From positions 1 through 33,486 of the forward strand of contig VXME01000171.1 in the NCBI GenBank assembly GCA_009861545.1: a DNA stretch of 33,486 bases, in the 5' to 3' direction. The stretch's first letter is position 1. Every line of letters begins with the position of its first letter. The stretch is from Acidobacteriota bacterium. Lineage in GTDB: Bacteria; Acidobacteriota; Vicinamibacteria; Vicinamibacterales; UBA8438. Positions 1 through 11,529 of this stretch are shown here, one piece after another. Under the pieces are notes generated by a model. The model ran no database searches. It was not told the DNA's origin and worked only from the letters and a program-made list of their open reading frames with translations. The position numbers and the translations under genes are program-made.

Positions 1-2
1 CC

Positions 3-908
3 CCGCATCTGGATCCGGCGCACCTGCCGGTGTTCGACTGCGCCTTCAAGCCGGCGAAGGGCTCGCGGTTCATCCACTACACGGGGCATCTGAAGATGAT
101 CGGGGCGACGCAGCCGTTCATCTCCGGGGCCATCTCGAAGACCATCAACGTGCCGACCGAGGCGACGGTCGAGGACATCGAGCGCGCGTACCTCGACGCC
201 TGGCGGCTCGGCACCAAGGCGGTCTCGATCTACCGGGACGGAAGCAAGCGGACGCAGCCGCTCAATACCGCCAAGCAGACAGCAAAAGAGGCGGTGGCTG
301 CGTCCGGCGATCAGCCGGTGCGCCGCAAGTTGCCGGACGAGCGCGACGCCATCACGCACAAGTTCGACATCGCCGGACACGAGGGCTACATCACGGTCGG
401 GCTGTTCGGGGACGGCGCCCCGGGGGAGATCTTCCTGGTGATGGCCAAGGAAGGGTCGACCATCTCCGGCTTCGCCGACGCATTCGCGCAGGCCATCTCC
501 TATTCGCTGCAGTACGGCGTGCCGCTGCAGGTCCTGGTCGACAAGTTCAGCCACGTACGGTTCGAGCCGGCCGGCCTGACGAAGAACAAGGACATTCGGG
601 TGGCCAAGTCGATCGTCGACTACGTCTTCCGCTGGCTGGCGACGAAGTTCCTCTCGCCGGAGGCGCAGTTCCACGCGGGCGTCAACGTCAGCGGCGAGGT
701 CGCGGCCGAGGGCGGCGAGCAGTTGACCTTCGGCGAGGCGGTCCCGACCGACGCGCCCGCGCGGAGCGCGGGCCAGAACGGCTCGCCGGCCTACGCCATC
801 CAGAACGACGAGGACGCGCCCCCGTGCTCGACCTGCGGCGCCATCATGATCCGCAACGGCGCCTGCTACAAGTGCGTCAACTGCGGGACGACGAGCGGGT
901 GCGCGTAG
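3..908 (+). CDS. nrdJ: Class II (adenosylcobalamin-dependent) ribonucleotide reductase, C-terminal part
   Basis: This is the 3' end of a B12-dependent ribonucleotide reductase, which converts ribonucleotides to deoxyribonucleotides with or without oxygen. The frame is open from the left edge, so the catalytic barrel is missing and about 301 residues remain. The first residues (HLDPAHLPVFDCAFKPAKG) and the following block ending in AVSIYRDGSKRTQPL are highly characteristic of NrdJ. After a variable linker the protein ends in a zinc-ribbon-like tail with CSTC and CYKCVNC, a feature of long NrdJ proteins that probably carries the cysteines for re-reduction of the active site. The GTG near base 30 is internal and not a start. 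A hairpin follows the stop. The family call is secure. Confidence 0.95.
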   Translation, partial: PHLDPAHLPVFDCAFKPAKGSRFIHYTGHLKMIGATQPFISGAISKTINVPTEATVEDIERAYLDAWRLGTKAVSIYRDGSKRTQPLNTAKQTAKEAVAASGDQPVRRKLPDERDAITHKFDIAGHEGYITVGLFGDGAPGEIFLVMAKEGSTISGFADAFAQAISYSLQYGVPLQVLVDKFSHVRFEPAGLTKNKDIRVAKSIVDYVFRWLATKFLSPEAQFHAGVNVSGEVAAEGGEQLTFGEAVPTDAPARSAGQNGSPAYAIQNDEDAPPCSTCGAIMIRNGACYKCVNCGTTSGCA

Positions 909-929
909 TCTTGCGGTTAGGAAGTCTGA

Positions 930-968
930 CCGGTCGCGGCTTCCCGGCTGAACGACGGGCGCGGCCGG
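930..968 (+). terminator. Hairpin after nrdJ, probable transcript end
   Basis: A two-part stem begins 22 nt after the nrdJ stop. The outer arms CCGGTCGCG (930-938) and CGCGGCCGG (960-968) pair over 9 bp with one G-U. The inner arms CCCG (943-946) and CGGG (956-959) continue it. There is no T-run afterwards, so it is not a textbook intrinsic terminator. Confidence 0.4.
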
Positions 969-1015
969 CAGGGGGAATGTGTATCCGGTCCGTGGGGTCC
1001 TTCGGGTAGAAGAGT

Positions 1016-1606
1016 ATGATACGGGGTTCGGTAGCGTGGGGGAAGTACCGCGACTACTTGATCACAACAAAGCAGAAGTCACAACAGGCACATGATGATG
1101 GAATCCTGAAGGTTTGTGGCGGTTCGCTTGGGGTATCGTTCGCCTTCGTGAATAGCTTCGTAGAGGATTCTCCAGCCGCGGTGGAGTTGCTCATGCTCGC
1201 ATGGGCCTGTTGGGCGGTGGCTCTCGTCGGAGTTCTGTGGTCTCATCGCTACAGCACCTTGGCGATAGACAAAGCACTTCAGCAGCTAGACAGGAGAATA
1301 TGTGTTCCAGCAGAAAGCAACCCTAGGGATGACGAAATCGGCGGTTGGCGGAATCGAGTAGTAAGGTGGCTCAACGCCATCGGTTGGGTACTCTTCGCGT
1401 TCGGGGTTGTCTTCTTGGGAAGTTCATCTACTGCAACTTGGGGTGAGGCACTAATGGCAAAGAGCGACACGCAGACAGGACGGATACCGGGTCGGCCCAG
1501 ACCTAATATCGTACCTCCACCGACGGGGGCGGACAAGGGTGGTAGTGGGGCGCCGTCGTGGACCGGAGGGAAGCGCGGTGGCCAGCTGGGGCCGCGACGG
1601 AAGTAG
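1016..1606 (+). CDS. Small multi-pass membrane protein, function unknown
   Basis: This 196-residue protein is not one I recognise. Three hydrophobic stretches are visible: around residues 33-49 (VCGGSLGVSFAFVN), 57-76 (VELLMLAWACWAVALVGVLW) and 119-137 (WLNAIGWVLFAFGVVFLG). A charged loop separates the second from the third. The C-terminal tail of about 50 residues is rich in Gly, Pro and Arg (GRIPGRPRPNIVPPP) and looks disordered and cytoplasmic. Codon choice is visibly less G/C-biased than in the neighbours, with many A/T third positions, which suggests recent acquisition. The ATG at 1016 follows a weak purine stretch (GTAGAAGAG). It stands alone between nrdJ and the 1827-2243 gene, with no operon partner. 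That it is a real gene is likely but not certain. Confidence 0.6.
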   Translation: MIRGSVAWGKYRDYLITTKQKSQQAHDDGILKVCGGSLGVSFAFVNSFVEDSPAAVELLMLAWACWAVALVGVLWSHRYSTLAIDKALQQLDRRICVPAESNPRDDEIGGWRNRVVRWLNAIGWVLFAFGVVFLGSSSTATWGEALMAKSDTQTGRIPGRPRPNIVPPPTGADKGGSGAPSWTGGKRGGQLGPRRK

Positions 1607-1826
1607 GCAGGAGTGACGCGGCGTGAACTGAGGAGTGCTGAGGTGAGGAGGCGCCGCCCGACAACGAGGCGGCGACGGCCGTTCTCCGCGCCCCTGAAGA
1701 AAGAGTCACGTTCCAGGCGTCGCGGGGAGAATGCACCGTGCAGGAGGCCGCGGGGCGATACGAGGACGGCAGCAAGCGGCGCTGGCGGGCGCAGGTATCC
1801 CGCATTGAGAGGTTGCGATCATTGGA

Positions 1827-2243
1827 CTATCCTCCTTCCCGGTCAAGACGAGGTCCTGGGTCCGGCTCGTCGGATTTTGAAAACTCAGAGTCCTCACTGC
1901 TGCCTACCATGCCCCAGCCGAAGTACGCCAGGGCGACGAGCGTGGCCGCGAAGACGGCGCGCAGGCTCTGAGGGAGGATCATCAGATCGAGACGGCCGTA
2001 GAAGTGCGCGTCGTTGTGCAGGCTGATCGATTGCAGTCCGAGGAGCGCGGCGACCGCGAGGGCGAGCCCGCCCGGCATCGACACGCGCACCAGCGCGGCG
2101 GCCAGCACCAGCATCGCCCCGGCCAGCATGCGCCAGACGTTGGCCCACCATGGGAGCGTGCCCGCGCCGAGGAGGTCCGCCGCGCCGACGACCACGTCGT
2201 GCAGGCCGTAGAGGAACATGCCGAGCGCGGCTACTCTGAGCAT
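1827..2243 (-). CDS. Small four-helix membrane protein, function unknown
   Basis: This 138-residue protein consists almost entirely of about four membrane helices (roughly residues 1-22, 34-54, 58-76 and 88-113), followed by a short polar tail of about 25 residues (SSEDSEFSKSDEPDPGPR). A Shine-Dalgarno-like AGAGGA lies 5 nt before the ATG at 2243, which supports this start. A His-Asn-Asp-Ala-His cluster (HNDAH, near residue 81) sits between the third and fourth helices. The protein resembles small DoxX-like or DUF-type inner membrane proteins in size and topology, but I cannot assign a family. It is transcribed divergently from the DUF547 gene, with 84 nt between the starts. Confidence 0.6.
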   Translation of the reverse strand: MLRVAALGMFLYGLHDVVVGAADLLGAGTLPWWANVWRMLAGAMLVLAAALVRVSMPGGLALAVAALLGLQSISLHNDAHFYGRLDLMILPQSLRAVFAATLVALAYFGWGMVGSSEDSEFSKSDEPDPGPRLDREGG

Positions 2244-2327
2244 CGTTCCTCTGTTGTATCATGCCGCGTCGCCCGGTGGAGGGCGTAGCGAACTCACGCG
2301 CCGGCGATGGCGCCGGGCCTCCCGCCG

Positions 2328-3290
2328 ATGTCCAGATCGACTCCCAGCCTGATCGTGACTGCTCTGGCCGCATCGATTGGAGCAGGCGTGTTGTCGGGGA
2401 GCGGTGGCGCCGGCGCCCGGGAGCTCGCGCCGGGGTCGATGGGGACACCGTACGCCGGGGTTGGGCGGGCAGCGAGTTCGCCGGCGGAACCGGTGCCGAG
2501 CGCGAGGTCCGTTGCAGCGTCGGAGGCTGCAGGCCAGCGAGCGGTCGACGAGCCGCTGGATCGCATCCTCGACCTGTACGTGCGCGACGGGCTCGTCTAC
2601 TACCGCGCGCTGCGCGCCGAGCGGTCGGCTCTGGATCGCTACGTGCGCTCCCTGCGCGACGTGCCGGCCGGTTTCGACGGCTGGCCGACCGGGCAGCGGA
2701 TCGCCTTCTGGCTGAACGCCTACAACGCGCTCGTGCTTCGTACCGTCGTGGACCACTACCCGATTCGCGGTGACTTCCCGCTGTATCCGCCGGACAGCAT
2801 CCGCCAGATACCGGGCGCACTCGACGACGTCCGGCACACGGTGGCGGGCCGAGAGCTCACGCTCGACGAGATCGAGTCCTCCGTCCTCGCGTCGCTCGGT
2901 GACCCCCGGGTGTTTCTGGCGCTCGGGCGCGGCGCCGTCGGCAGCGGCCGGCTGCGCAGTGAGGCCTATTCCGCCGAGCGCCTCGATGAGCAACTGGCGG
3001 CGGTCGTGGAAGAGTTCGCTACCGAGCCGTGGGGCGTGGTGTTGGACCGGATCGCGGACAGGGTGCGGGCGAGTCCCATCTTCGGGTGGCGGCGGGAGGC
3101 GTTCGTCCGGACCTACGCCGACCGCGGCTGGACCGATTCCGGTCGTTCCCCCATCGAGCGGGCGGTGTTGAACCTCGTCGAGTCGTCGCTCTTTCCGAGC
3201 GAGCGGGCTTTCCTCGCGCAGAACACGTTCGGTTTCGAGTACCAGGAGTTCGACTGGCGGCTGAACGATCTCACCGGCGGGCGCCCGTAG
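2328..3290 (+). CDS. Exported DUF547 domain protein
   Basis: This 320-residue protein has a signal peptide or signal anchor at residues 1-27 (SLIVTALAASIGAGVLSG), a low-complexity linker, and a DUF547 domain from about residue 70. The domain shows the family's landmarks: YYRALRAERSALDRYV, then GWPTGQRIAFWLNAYNALVLRTVVDHYP, then a block starting IRQIPGALDD. DUF547 proteins are widespread in plants and bacteria and have no established activity; a papain- or transglutaminase-like fold has been proposed. I chose the ATG at 2328 over the one at 2307 because the hydrophobic signal then begins seven residues in. A possible -10 (TATCAT, 2257-2262) lies upstream. The following convergent gap, 3291-3489, shows no gene and no convincing terminator. 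Confidence 0.8.
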   Translation: MSRSTPSLIVTALAASIGAGVLSGSGGAGARELAPGSMGTPYAGVGRAASSPAEPVPSARSVAASEAAGQRAVDEPLDRILDLYVRDGLVYYRALRAERSALDRYVRSLRDVPAGFDGWPTGQRIAFWLNAYNALVLRTVVDHYPIRGDFPLYPPDSIRQIPGALDDVRHTVAGRELTLDEIESSVLASLGDPRVFLALGRGAVGSGRLRSEAYSAERLDEQLAAVVEEFATEPWGVVLDRIADRVRASPIFGWRREAFVRTYADRGWTDSGRSPIERAVLNLVESSLFPSERAFLAQNTFGFEYQEFDWRLNDLTGGRP

Positions 3291-3489
3291 AGGGGGACGC
3301 CCGAGGCTGTCTCCGTCGTCGGACCCCGCGTACCGCTCATACGGGAGGACCGGATGCTCCAGGTTCGGGCAAGACCGCGGGCGGCCTCAACGGACCATGC
3401 GGGGTGCGGGTAGCGCCGAGAGCGAGGCGCGCGCGTGGCGAGGCCGGGCTCACGCAAGTCCTCATTCTCTTGTCGCGGGGTCTCGCGGA

Positions 3490-5223
3490 CTACGCAGGCC
3501 CGGCGGCGGCTGCTCCGTCCTCCGTTCGGGGCGCCCACAACACGTCGATGGCGTAGCCGAGATCGAGAGGTTCGCCGTGCCAATTCGGGGTCGCCGTGTC
3601 CGGTCCGATCTCGATGCCGGCGGCGGCGAGGCGGGCGTCGGTGGGGGCCAGAGGCAGGCCTTCCCAACGGGGCGCGGCCGCCACGGCGGGAAAAGGACGG
3701 CCGTCGGGCCAGCAGAACGTGAAGTCGTCGGTCGGACCCATCCGGACCCGGAAGCCCTCCTCATGTACCGCCCGATGGTGCCGGCGGCAGAGCAGCACGA
3801 GGTTGTCGAGCCGGGTCGGACCGCCGTCGGCCCAGTGCCGGACATGGTGGGCGTCGCAGCGCCGCGCATTGCAGCCGGGGAACCGGCACTGGCGGTCTCG
3901 TGCGAGCAGCGCCCGCCGGAGCGCCGGCGGGATGGTCCGGGTCTTCCGCTCCACATCGAGGAGCGAGCCGTCTGCGGCGTGTCGCACCACGACTGTCCCG
4001 GCATCGCACGCCATGCGGCGGGCGGTCTCGGCCGACAGGCGGAGCCCGTCCGCGTCCTCGAGCGCGGCGTGTCCTGCGAGAGCCGTTCGTGACGCCCCGG
4101 CACGAGACATCTCCGCGGAGACGTCTGCTGCGTCGGTCCATTGCGCCTCCAACGAAGCGCTCGGCCGCCCGCTGGTGGCGGCCTGCCGCGCCTCCGCGGA
4201 AACGTCTCGCGGTCCGCGGCACGGGGTGCCATCGTCCGCGGAAACGTCGGCCCTGTCGGACGACTCTGTGTTCCTGTTGCCCCCGGCCGCGTTGTGATCC
4301 GGTAGCGCGTCCATGGAAGCATCCACGACCCGGCCGTCGGCGCCGGTCCGTAGCGACTCTGGCTCGACGTGCAGCACGACCTGATACCGATCCCCCGCCG
4401 TGCCCCGGTCCAGATCGGACGACAGGGCGCTTTCCGCCAGCAGTCCCAGCGCGTCTGCCTGCCGCTGGCCGAAGCTGGTCTCCGCGGCTTCCTCCGCAGA
4501 CACCTCCGTCCGCAACCGATCGGCTGCCGCCTCCAGCGCCCGACGCACCACTGCACCTACCTCGGGCGACAGCCGCCCCCGGATCACCACCATCCCATCG
4601 TCGTCGACCCAGGTGTTCAGGTTCCGGCGATCGTGCCGCCGCCGCTCGTCGGTCGCCTCCGCCTGCCGGTCGACCCGGCACCACGCCCGCGCCAGACGCT
4701 CGACGTAGGAAGCCGGCGCGCATTCCGCGAAACCGAGCAAACGCCGCTCATTGGCCGGCGTCGCCACGCGCGTCAGCGCCCGCACCTTGGAATACGAAAG
4801 CTGCCCCCGCCGCATCGCATCGCTCAGCAGAGGGAGGTCTTCCAGCGCGCGGGCCACGCGCACCTTCTCGCGGGCGGCGCCCAGGGCCAGTCCGGTGCGC
4901 CAGTTCAGCCAGTGTGCACAGGACTTGAAGCCGCTCCACCCTTCGCGCTCGTCGAACGCGCGAATCATCACGAGCAACTGGTAGGTGGCGGCGTGAATTC
5001 GGGACGCCAACTCGGCGATATCATTGCCGAGACGCTCGGCCTCGTCACGGCGCCGGAGCACGGCCGCGCGGCGTTCCTCGACGGATGCCGGAGCGGTCGT
5101 GTTCGCCGCCGGCGCGCCGGCCGACGGTGGCTTGTCGATGACGGCGGCCTCGCTGCCAACCGGTGCAGTCGTGGAATCGTCTCCGGAACGAACCGAGCAG
5201 GTAGGCTCTGACGCGACACTCAT
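3490..5223 (-). CDS. DUF222 / HNH endonuclease domain protein (13E12-like)
   Basis: This 577-residue protein combines an N-terminal helical DUF222 domain (about residues 50-300, containing WSGFKSCAHWLNWRTGLALGAAREKVRVA) with a C-terminal HNH nuclease domain (about 440-490). In the HNH part, C446 and C451 (QCRFPGC), the DAHH block (457-460), and C479 with the RHH at 481-483 form the metal-binding and catalytic frame. This is the architecture of the actinobacterial 13E12-repeat family, often multicopy, with a suspected but unproved role in mobile elements or DNA cleavage. A poorly conserved linker (about 300-385) separates the domains and holds repeated DVSA(E/D) peptides. The ATG at 5223 has no Shine-Dalgarno, but a -10-like TACAAT lies 6 nt upstream, so the mRNA may be leaderless. 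Confidence 0.85.
   Translation of the reverse strand: MSVASEPTCSVRSGDDSTTAPVGSEAAVIDKPPSAGAPAANTTAPASVEERRAAVLRRRDEAERLGNDIAELASRIHAATYQLLVMIRAFDEREGWSGFKSCAHWLNWRTGLALGAAREKVRVARALEDLPLLSDAMRRGQLSYSKVRALTRVATPANERRLLGFAECAPASYVERLARAWCRVDRQAEATDERRRHDRRNLNTWVDDDGMVVIRGRLSPEVGAVVRRALEAAADRLRTEVSAEEAAETSFGQRQADALGLLAESALSSDLDRGTAGDRYQVVLHVEPESLRTGADGRVVDASMDALPDHNAAGGNRNTESSDRADVSADDGTPCRGPRDVSAEARQAATSGRPSASLEAQWTDAADVSAEMSRAGASRTALAGHAALEDADGLRLSAETARRMACDAGTVVVRHAADGSLLDVERKTRTIPPALRRALLARDRQCRFPGCNARRCDAHHVRHWADGGPTRLDNLVLLCRRHHRAVHEEGFRVRMGPTDDFTFCWPDGRPFPAVAAAPRWEGLPLAPTDARLAAAGIEIGPDTATPNWHGEPLDLGYAIDVLWAPRTEDGAAAAGPA
4112..4248. repeat. Three dispersed 14-bp units in the HNH gene linker
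   Basis: The unit TCCGCGGAAACGTC occurs at 4193-4206 and 4235-4248, with a one-base variant (TCCGCGGAGACGTC) at 4112-4125. A degenerate copy may sit near 4497. The steps are 81 and 42 nt, both multiples of three. On the coding strand each unit gives Asp-Val-Ser-Ala-(Glu/Asp). Its core TCCGCGGA is a perfect palindrome. Confidence 0.7.
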
Positions 5224-5922
5224 GAATCTATTGTAAACCCTTTTTTTTCAATGGCTTGAGAGCGCTTGCACGCATCTTCCCGGGACGTGGCGACGGTTTG
5301 GGGTCACCCTCCGCCGATACGGGCTGTAGCGGGTCGATGTGCCGGTCTGAGAGCCGCTCCGGAAGTCGTTCCGGACCGCCGGCGACTTGCCGTCAGAGAG
5401 TTGTCAAGGAAATCTTCGAGAAAAGTGCATGCGCACCACGGCGGCCGCCGCCTGTAGCGGGATCCGCCGGAGGGTGCCTCCAGCGGGGGACATCGCGGGC
5501 TCCGTTTGCGGGGGGCGGACACTCCGATTCGCGGTGGACGGCTGCAACAGGCCGCGCTCCACGGCTACCATGTGTTTCGTGAGCACTACCACGATCAAGG
5601 GCTGGAGGAGAGGGAGATCCAGACGCAGGCATTGGACCGACTTGTTCGGTTGCGGGCGGATCCTCGGTTTCTGGACGAAGCGAGGAACGAGCTGCACATT
5701 CGTCTGGCCAACGCAGCTTTGCGGCACCAGGTTCGCCGGGGGCCCCGTTCCGGAGTGCGCGAACGTAGTCGGCGCGGGTGTCGAACACGCGTCGGTCGTC
5801 GATGAGGTGGACTGAGCGCCGGCATCGACCGCTCGACAGGTGGCATTCGCGCCTGCTCTCCAGTGGGCGAAGGCGATACGAGAGATGTGGAATCGCGCGA
5901 TGGACGTCCGTGGTGAACTCCT
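5224..5922. other. Gap of about 700 bp with no firm gene; possible gene remnant on the plus strand
   Basis: Apart from the HNH promoter at its left end, I see no supported gene here. One plus-strand frame, open from 5458 to 5805, has a stretch of natural-looking protein in its middle (FREHYHDQGLEEREIQTQAL followed by DRLVRLRADPRFLDEARNEL, about 5575-5690). It lacks a plausible start and ribosome site and ends in Arg-rich sequence typical of a chance frame in GC-rich DNA. It could be a decayed gene fragment. Both other plus frames and the minus strand look non-coding. Confidence 0.3.
5230..5235 (-). promoter_or_regulatory. -10 element of a possibly leaderless HNH gene transcript
   Basis: On the minus strand TACAAT (five of six matches to TATAAT) ends 6 nt before the ATG of the DUF222-HNH gene. 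A run of eight A residues lies just upstream (5241-5248). No -35 hexamer is seen at 16-18 nt. Transcription from this element would begin at or next to the ATG. Confidence 0.4.
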
Positions 5923-6699
5923 ATGGATCTGCAACTGACCGGCAGGATTGCCCTGGTGACCGGGTCGAGCCGCGGCCTCGGGTTGGCCTCGGCCCGCGCG
6001 CTGCTCGGCGAGGGCTGCAAGGTGGCCGTCTGCGCCCGCGGCGCCGAGCGCCTCGAGGAGGCGGCCGAGTTGCTGCGGCGAGAGAGCGCCGCGGAGCGAG
6101 TGCTCGCCGTGCAGGCCGACCTGTCGACCGCGGAGGGTGTCGCGACGGTCGTCGGCCGGACCGTGGAGAGCTTCGGCGGGCTGGACGTCCTGGTCAACAA
6201 CGTCGGGCGGGCCGGCGGCGGGGGCATCGTCGAGACGGAGGACGCGGCCTGGACCGCGGCGCTCGACGAGACGCTGTTTCCGGCCATCCGGGCGTCGCGC
6301 CTGTCGGTGCCTCATCTGCGCGCGCGGGGCGGCGGGGCCATCATCATGATCGCGTCGATCTGGGGCCGCGAGTCCGGCGGGAGGATGACCTACAACGCGG
6401 TCAAGGCGGCGGAGATCAGTCTCGCCAAGTCGATGGCCCGCGAGCTGGCGCCGGACAACATCCGCGTGAACAGCGTGGCGCCCGGGTCCATTTCGTTTCC
6501 CGGGGGGTCGTGGCACCGCCGGCAGCAGGAAGACCCGGAAGGAATGGCGGCGTTCGTGCGGGACCAACTCCCGTTCGGCCGTTTCGGCCGGGCGGAGGAA
6601 GTGGGCGCGGTCGTCGCGTTTCTCGCCTCGCCGCGGGCGAGCTGGGTCAGTGGGGCGTCCGTCACGGTCGACGGCTGCCAGTCGCGGTCGCTGATCTAG
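5923..6699 (+). CDS. SDR family NAD(P)-dependent oxidoreductase
   Basis: This 258-residue classical short-chain dehydrogenase/reductase is full length for the family. The cofactor motif TGSSRGLG spans residues 13-20. The stabilising NNVG (92-95) replaces the common NNAG. The catalytic residues are Ser145 (IMIASIWG), Tyr157 and Lys161 (YNAVK), at the expected 12 and 4 residue spacing. The block RVNSVAPGSI lies at 181-190, and the end VSGASVTVDGC is a typical SDR C-terminus. Residues CARGAERLE after the second strand suggest NADP(H) rather than NAD(H), because Arg follows the beta-2 strand. Substrate is not predictable; FabG-like or 3-oxoacyl reductases share this sequence pattern. It converges on rpmE, with a hairpin between. 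Confidence 0.92.
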   Translation: MDLQLTGRIALVTGSSRGLGLASARALLGEGCKVAVCARGAERLEEAAELLRRESAAERVLAVQADLSTAEGVATVVGRTVESFGGLDVLVNNVGRAGGGGIVETEDAAWTAALDETLFPAIRASRLSVPHLRARGGGAIIMIASIWGRESGGRMTYNAVKAAEISLAKSMARELAPDNIRVNSVAPGSISFPGGSWHRRQQEDPEGMAAFVRDQLPFGRFGRAEEVGAVVAFLASPRASWVSGASVTVDGCQSRSLI

Positions 6700-6704
6700 G
6701 AGCC

Positions 6705-6743
6705 TGCGCCGCAGCACGCAGCGAAGCGGACTCCTGCGGCGCA
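6705..6743. terminator. Perfect 10-bp inverted repeat between convergent SDR and rpmE genes
   Basis: TGCGCCGCAG (6705-6714) pairs perfectly with CTGCGGCGCA (6734-6743) across a 19-nt loop. It fills the 49-bp gap between two convergent stop codons, 5 nt from each, so it could end transcripts from both sides. No T-tract flanks it on either strand. Confidence 0.5.
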
Positions 6744-6748
6744 AGCGC

Positions 6749-6988
6749 CTAGCGCCGCGTGCGTTGTTGCTTCCGGCGGCCTTCCACCGTCACCTTGCCG
6801 TACTTCTTCATGAAGCGCTCGACCCGGCCCTCGGTGTCGACCAACTTCTGGCGCCCGGTGAAGAACGGGTGGCAGGTCGAGCAGATTTCGAGGTGCAGCT
6901 CTTTCTTGGTCGACCGGGTCTTCCAGGTGGCCCCGCAAGCGCACCGGACGTCGACCTCATGGTATTGCGGGTGAATGTCTGCCCTCAC
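6749..6988 (-). CDS. rpmE: 50S ribosomal protein L31 (zinc-binding type)
   Basis: This is ribosomal protein L31, a small protein bridging the two ribosomal subunits. Residues Cys16, Cys18 (CAC), Cys36 and Cys39 ([10 protein letters not shown]) form the zinc site of the C+ type; the zinc-free paralogue is not seen here. The frame extends back to a TTG at 7006, but I place the start at GTG 6988: the following [11 protein letters not shown] is the normal L31 N-terminus, and AGGGAG sits 6 nt upstream. Length is 79 residues with a somewhat longer basic tail ([19 protein letters not shown]) than short L31 forms. It lies 33 nt after engB on the same strand and may be co-transcribed with it. Confidence 0.95.
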   Translation of the reverse strand: MRADIHPQYHEVDVRCACGATWKTRSTKKELHLEICSTCHPFFTGRQKLVDTEGRVERFMKKYGKVTVEGRRKQQRTRR

Positions 6989-7021
6989 GTTCTGCTCCCT
7001 GTTCAACTACGCAACAGGGAA

Positions 7022-7690
7022 TTATAGCAGGCCGTCGGCGGGAACCGGCGCCGTCGCCGCGCTCAGCATCTGTCCGACGGCCGCGCGGACCGCGGACACG
7101 CCGTCGCCGGTCCTGCTGGAGACCGGAAGGACGGGGCGCCCGAGCGCCGCTTCGTGCCCGCGTCGCGCCCGGGCCTGCGCACTGCGTGACATGCGGTCGT
7201 TCTTCGTCGTGACAACGATGCTCTCGTGGCCCTGCTCGGCGAGCCAGGCCTGGGCCGCCACGTCGCTGGCGAGTCCCGGGTGACGGCCGTCCACCAAGAG
7301 GATGACGCCGGCCAGCCGCGGGGCCCCGCGGCCGCGCGAGGAGACTGCGTGGAGCGCTGCCTGCTCGAAGAAGTCCCGCACGATCGCCTCGAATTCGCGA
7401 CGCGCTTCCGGTCCCCCCCGGGCGAAACCGTACCCCGGCAGGTCGGCGAGGGTCGAGCGCGTGGTGCGCCTTCCGGCCGCCGGAACGACGCGCACGGCGT
7501 AGAGGTTGACGAGACGCGTCGTGCCCGGCTTGGCGCCGGCCCGCGCCAGCCCGCGGCGGATCAAGGCGTTGATGAGACTGGACTTGCCGACGTTCGATCG
7601 GCCGACCATCGCGATGACGGGACCGGCGTCGGGCGGCAGCCGGCCGCCCGCGGGCATGGAGGTGACGAAGTTGGCGTCGAGGATCTTCAC
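7022..7690 (-). CDS. engB: Ribosome biogenesis GTPase EngB/YsxC/YihA
   Basis: This 222-residue TRAFAC-class GTPase is needed for late assembly of the 50S subunit. The G1 loop is GRSNVGKS (residues 30-37). The G2 threonine lies in KPGTTR. G3 is DLPGYG (83-88), G4 is TKND (162-165) and G5 is the SSRTGDG block near residue 192. The N-terminal FVTSMPAGGRLPPD preceding the G domain is the standard EngB lead-in. It follows lon by 157 nt on the same strand, an arrangement also found in Firmicutes (lon-ysxC), and precedes rpmE, so ribosome-assembly genes sit downstream of the protease cluster. Confidence 0.95.
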   Translation of the reverse strand: MKILDANFVTSMPAGGRLPPDAGPVIAMVGRSNVGKSSLINALIRRGLARAGAKPGTTRLVNLYAVRVVPAAGRRTTRSTLADLPGYGFARGGPEARREFEAIVRDFFEQAALHAVSSRGRGAPRLAGVILLVDGRHPGLASDVAAQAWLAEQGHESIVVTTKNDRMSRSAQARARRGHEAALGRPVLPVSSRTGDGVSAVRAAVGQMLSAATAPVPADGLL

Positions 7691-7752
7691 CGGGAAGCTC
7701 GCGCCCGTTCGGGGTGGGATGCGCCGGGCGCGGCGCGTGCGCTCGCCCGACG

Positions 7753-7773
7753 GTGGTCGCCGAACGCGACCAC
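7753..7773 (-). terminator. 8-bp hairpin between lon and engB
   Basis: GTGGTCGC (7753-7760) and GCGACCAC (7766-7773) form a perfect stem with a 5-nt loop, in the 157-nt gap after lon. On the minus strand no T-tract follows. It may attenuate read-through into engB, act as an mRNA-stabilising 3' hairpin, or be chance in GC-rich DNA. Confidence 0.35.
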
Positions 7774-7847
7774 AGGGTCGCGGTGCGGCCCCCGATGTCG
7801 CCCAGCCGGGCCTGACCAGGGGCTGCGCCGTAGAACGGAAGACACCC

Positions 7848-10232
<2,385 letters not shown>

Positions 10233-10253
10233 GCGATGAGGATCCTGGCCCGG

Positions 10254-11504
<1,251 letters not shown>

Positions 11505-11529
11505 GCCTTGACGTACAGATCGCCGACGC

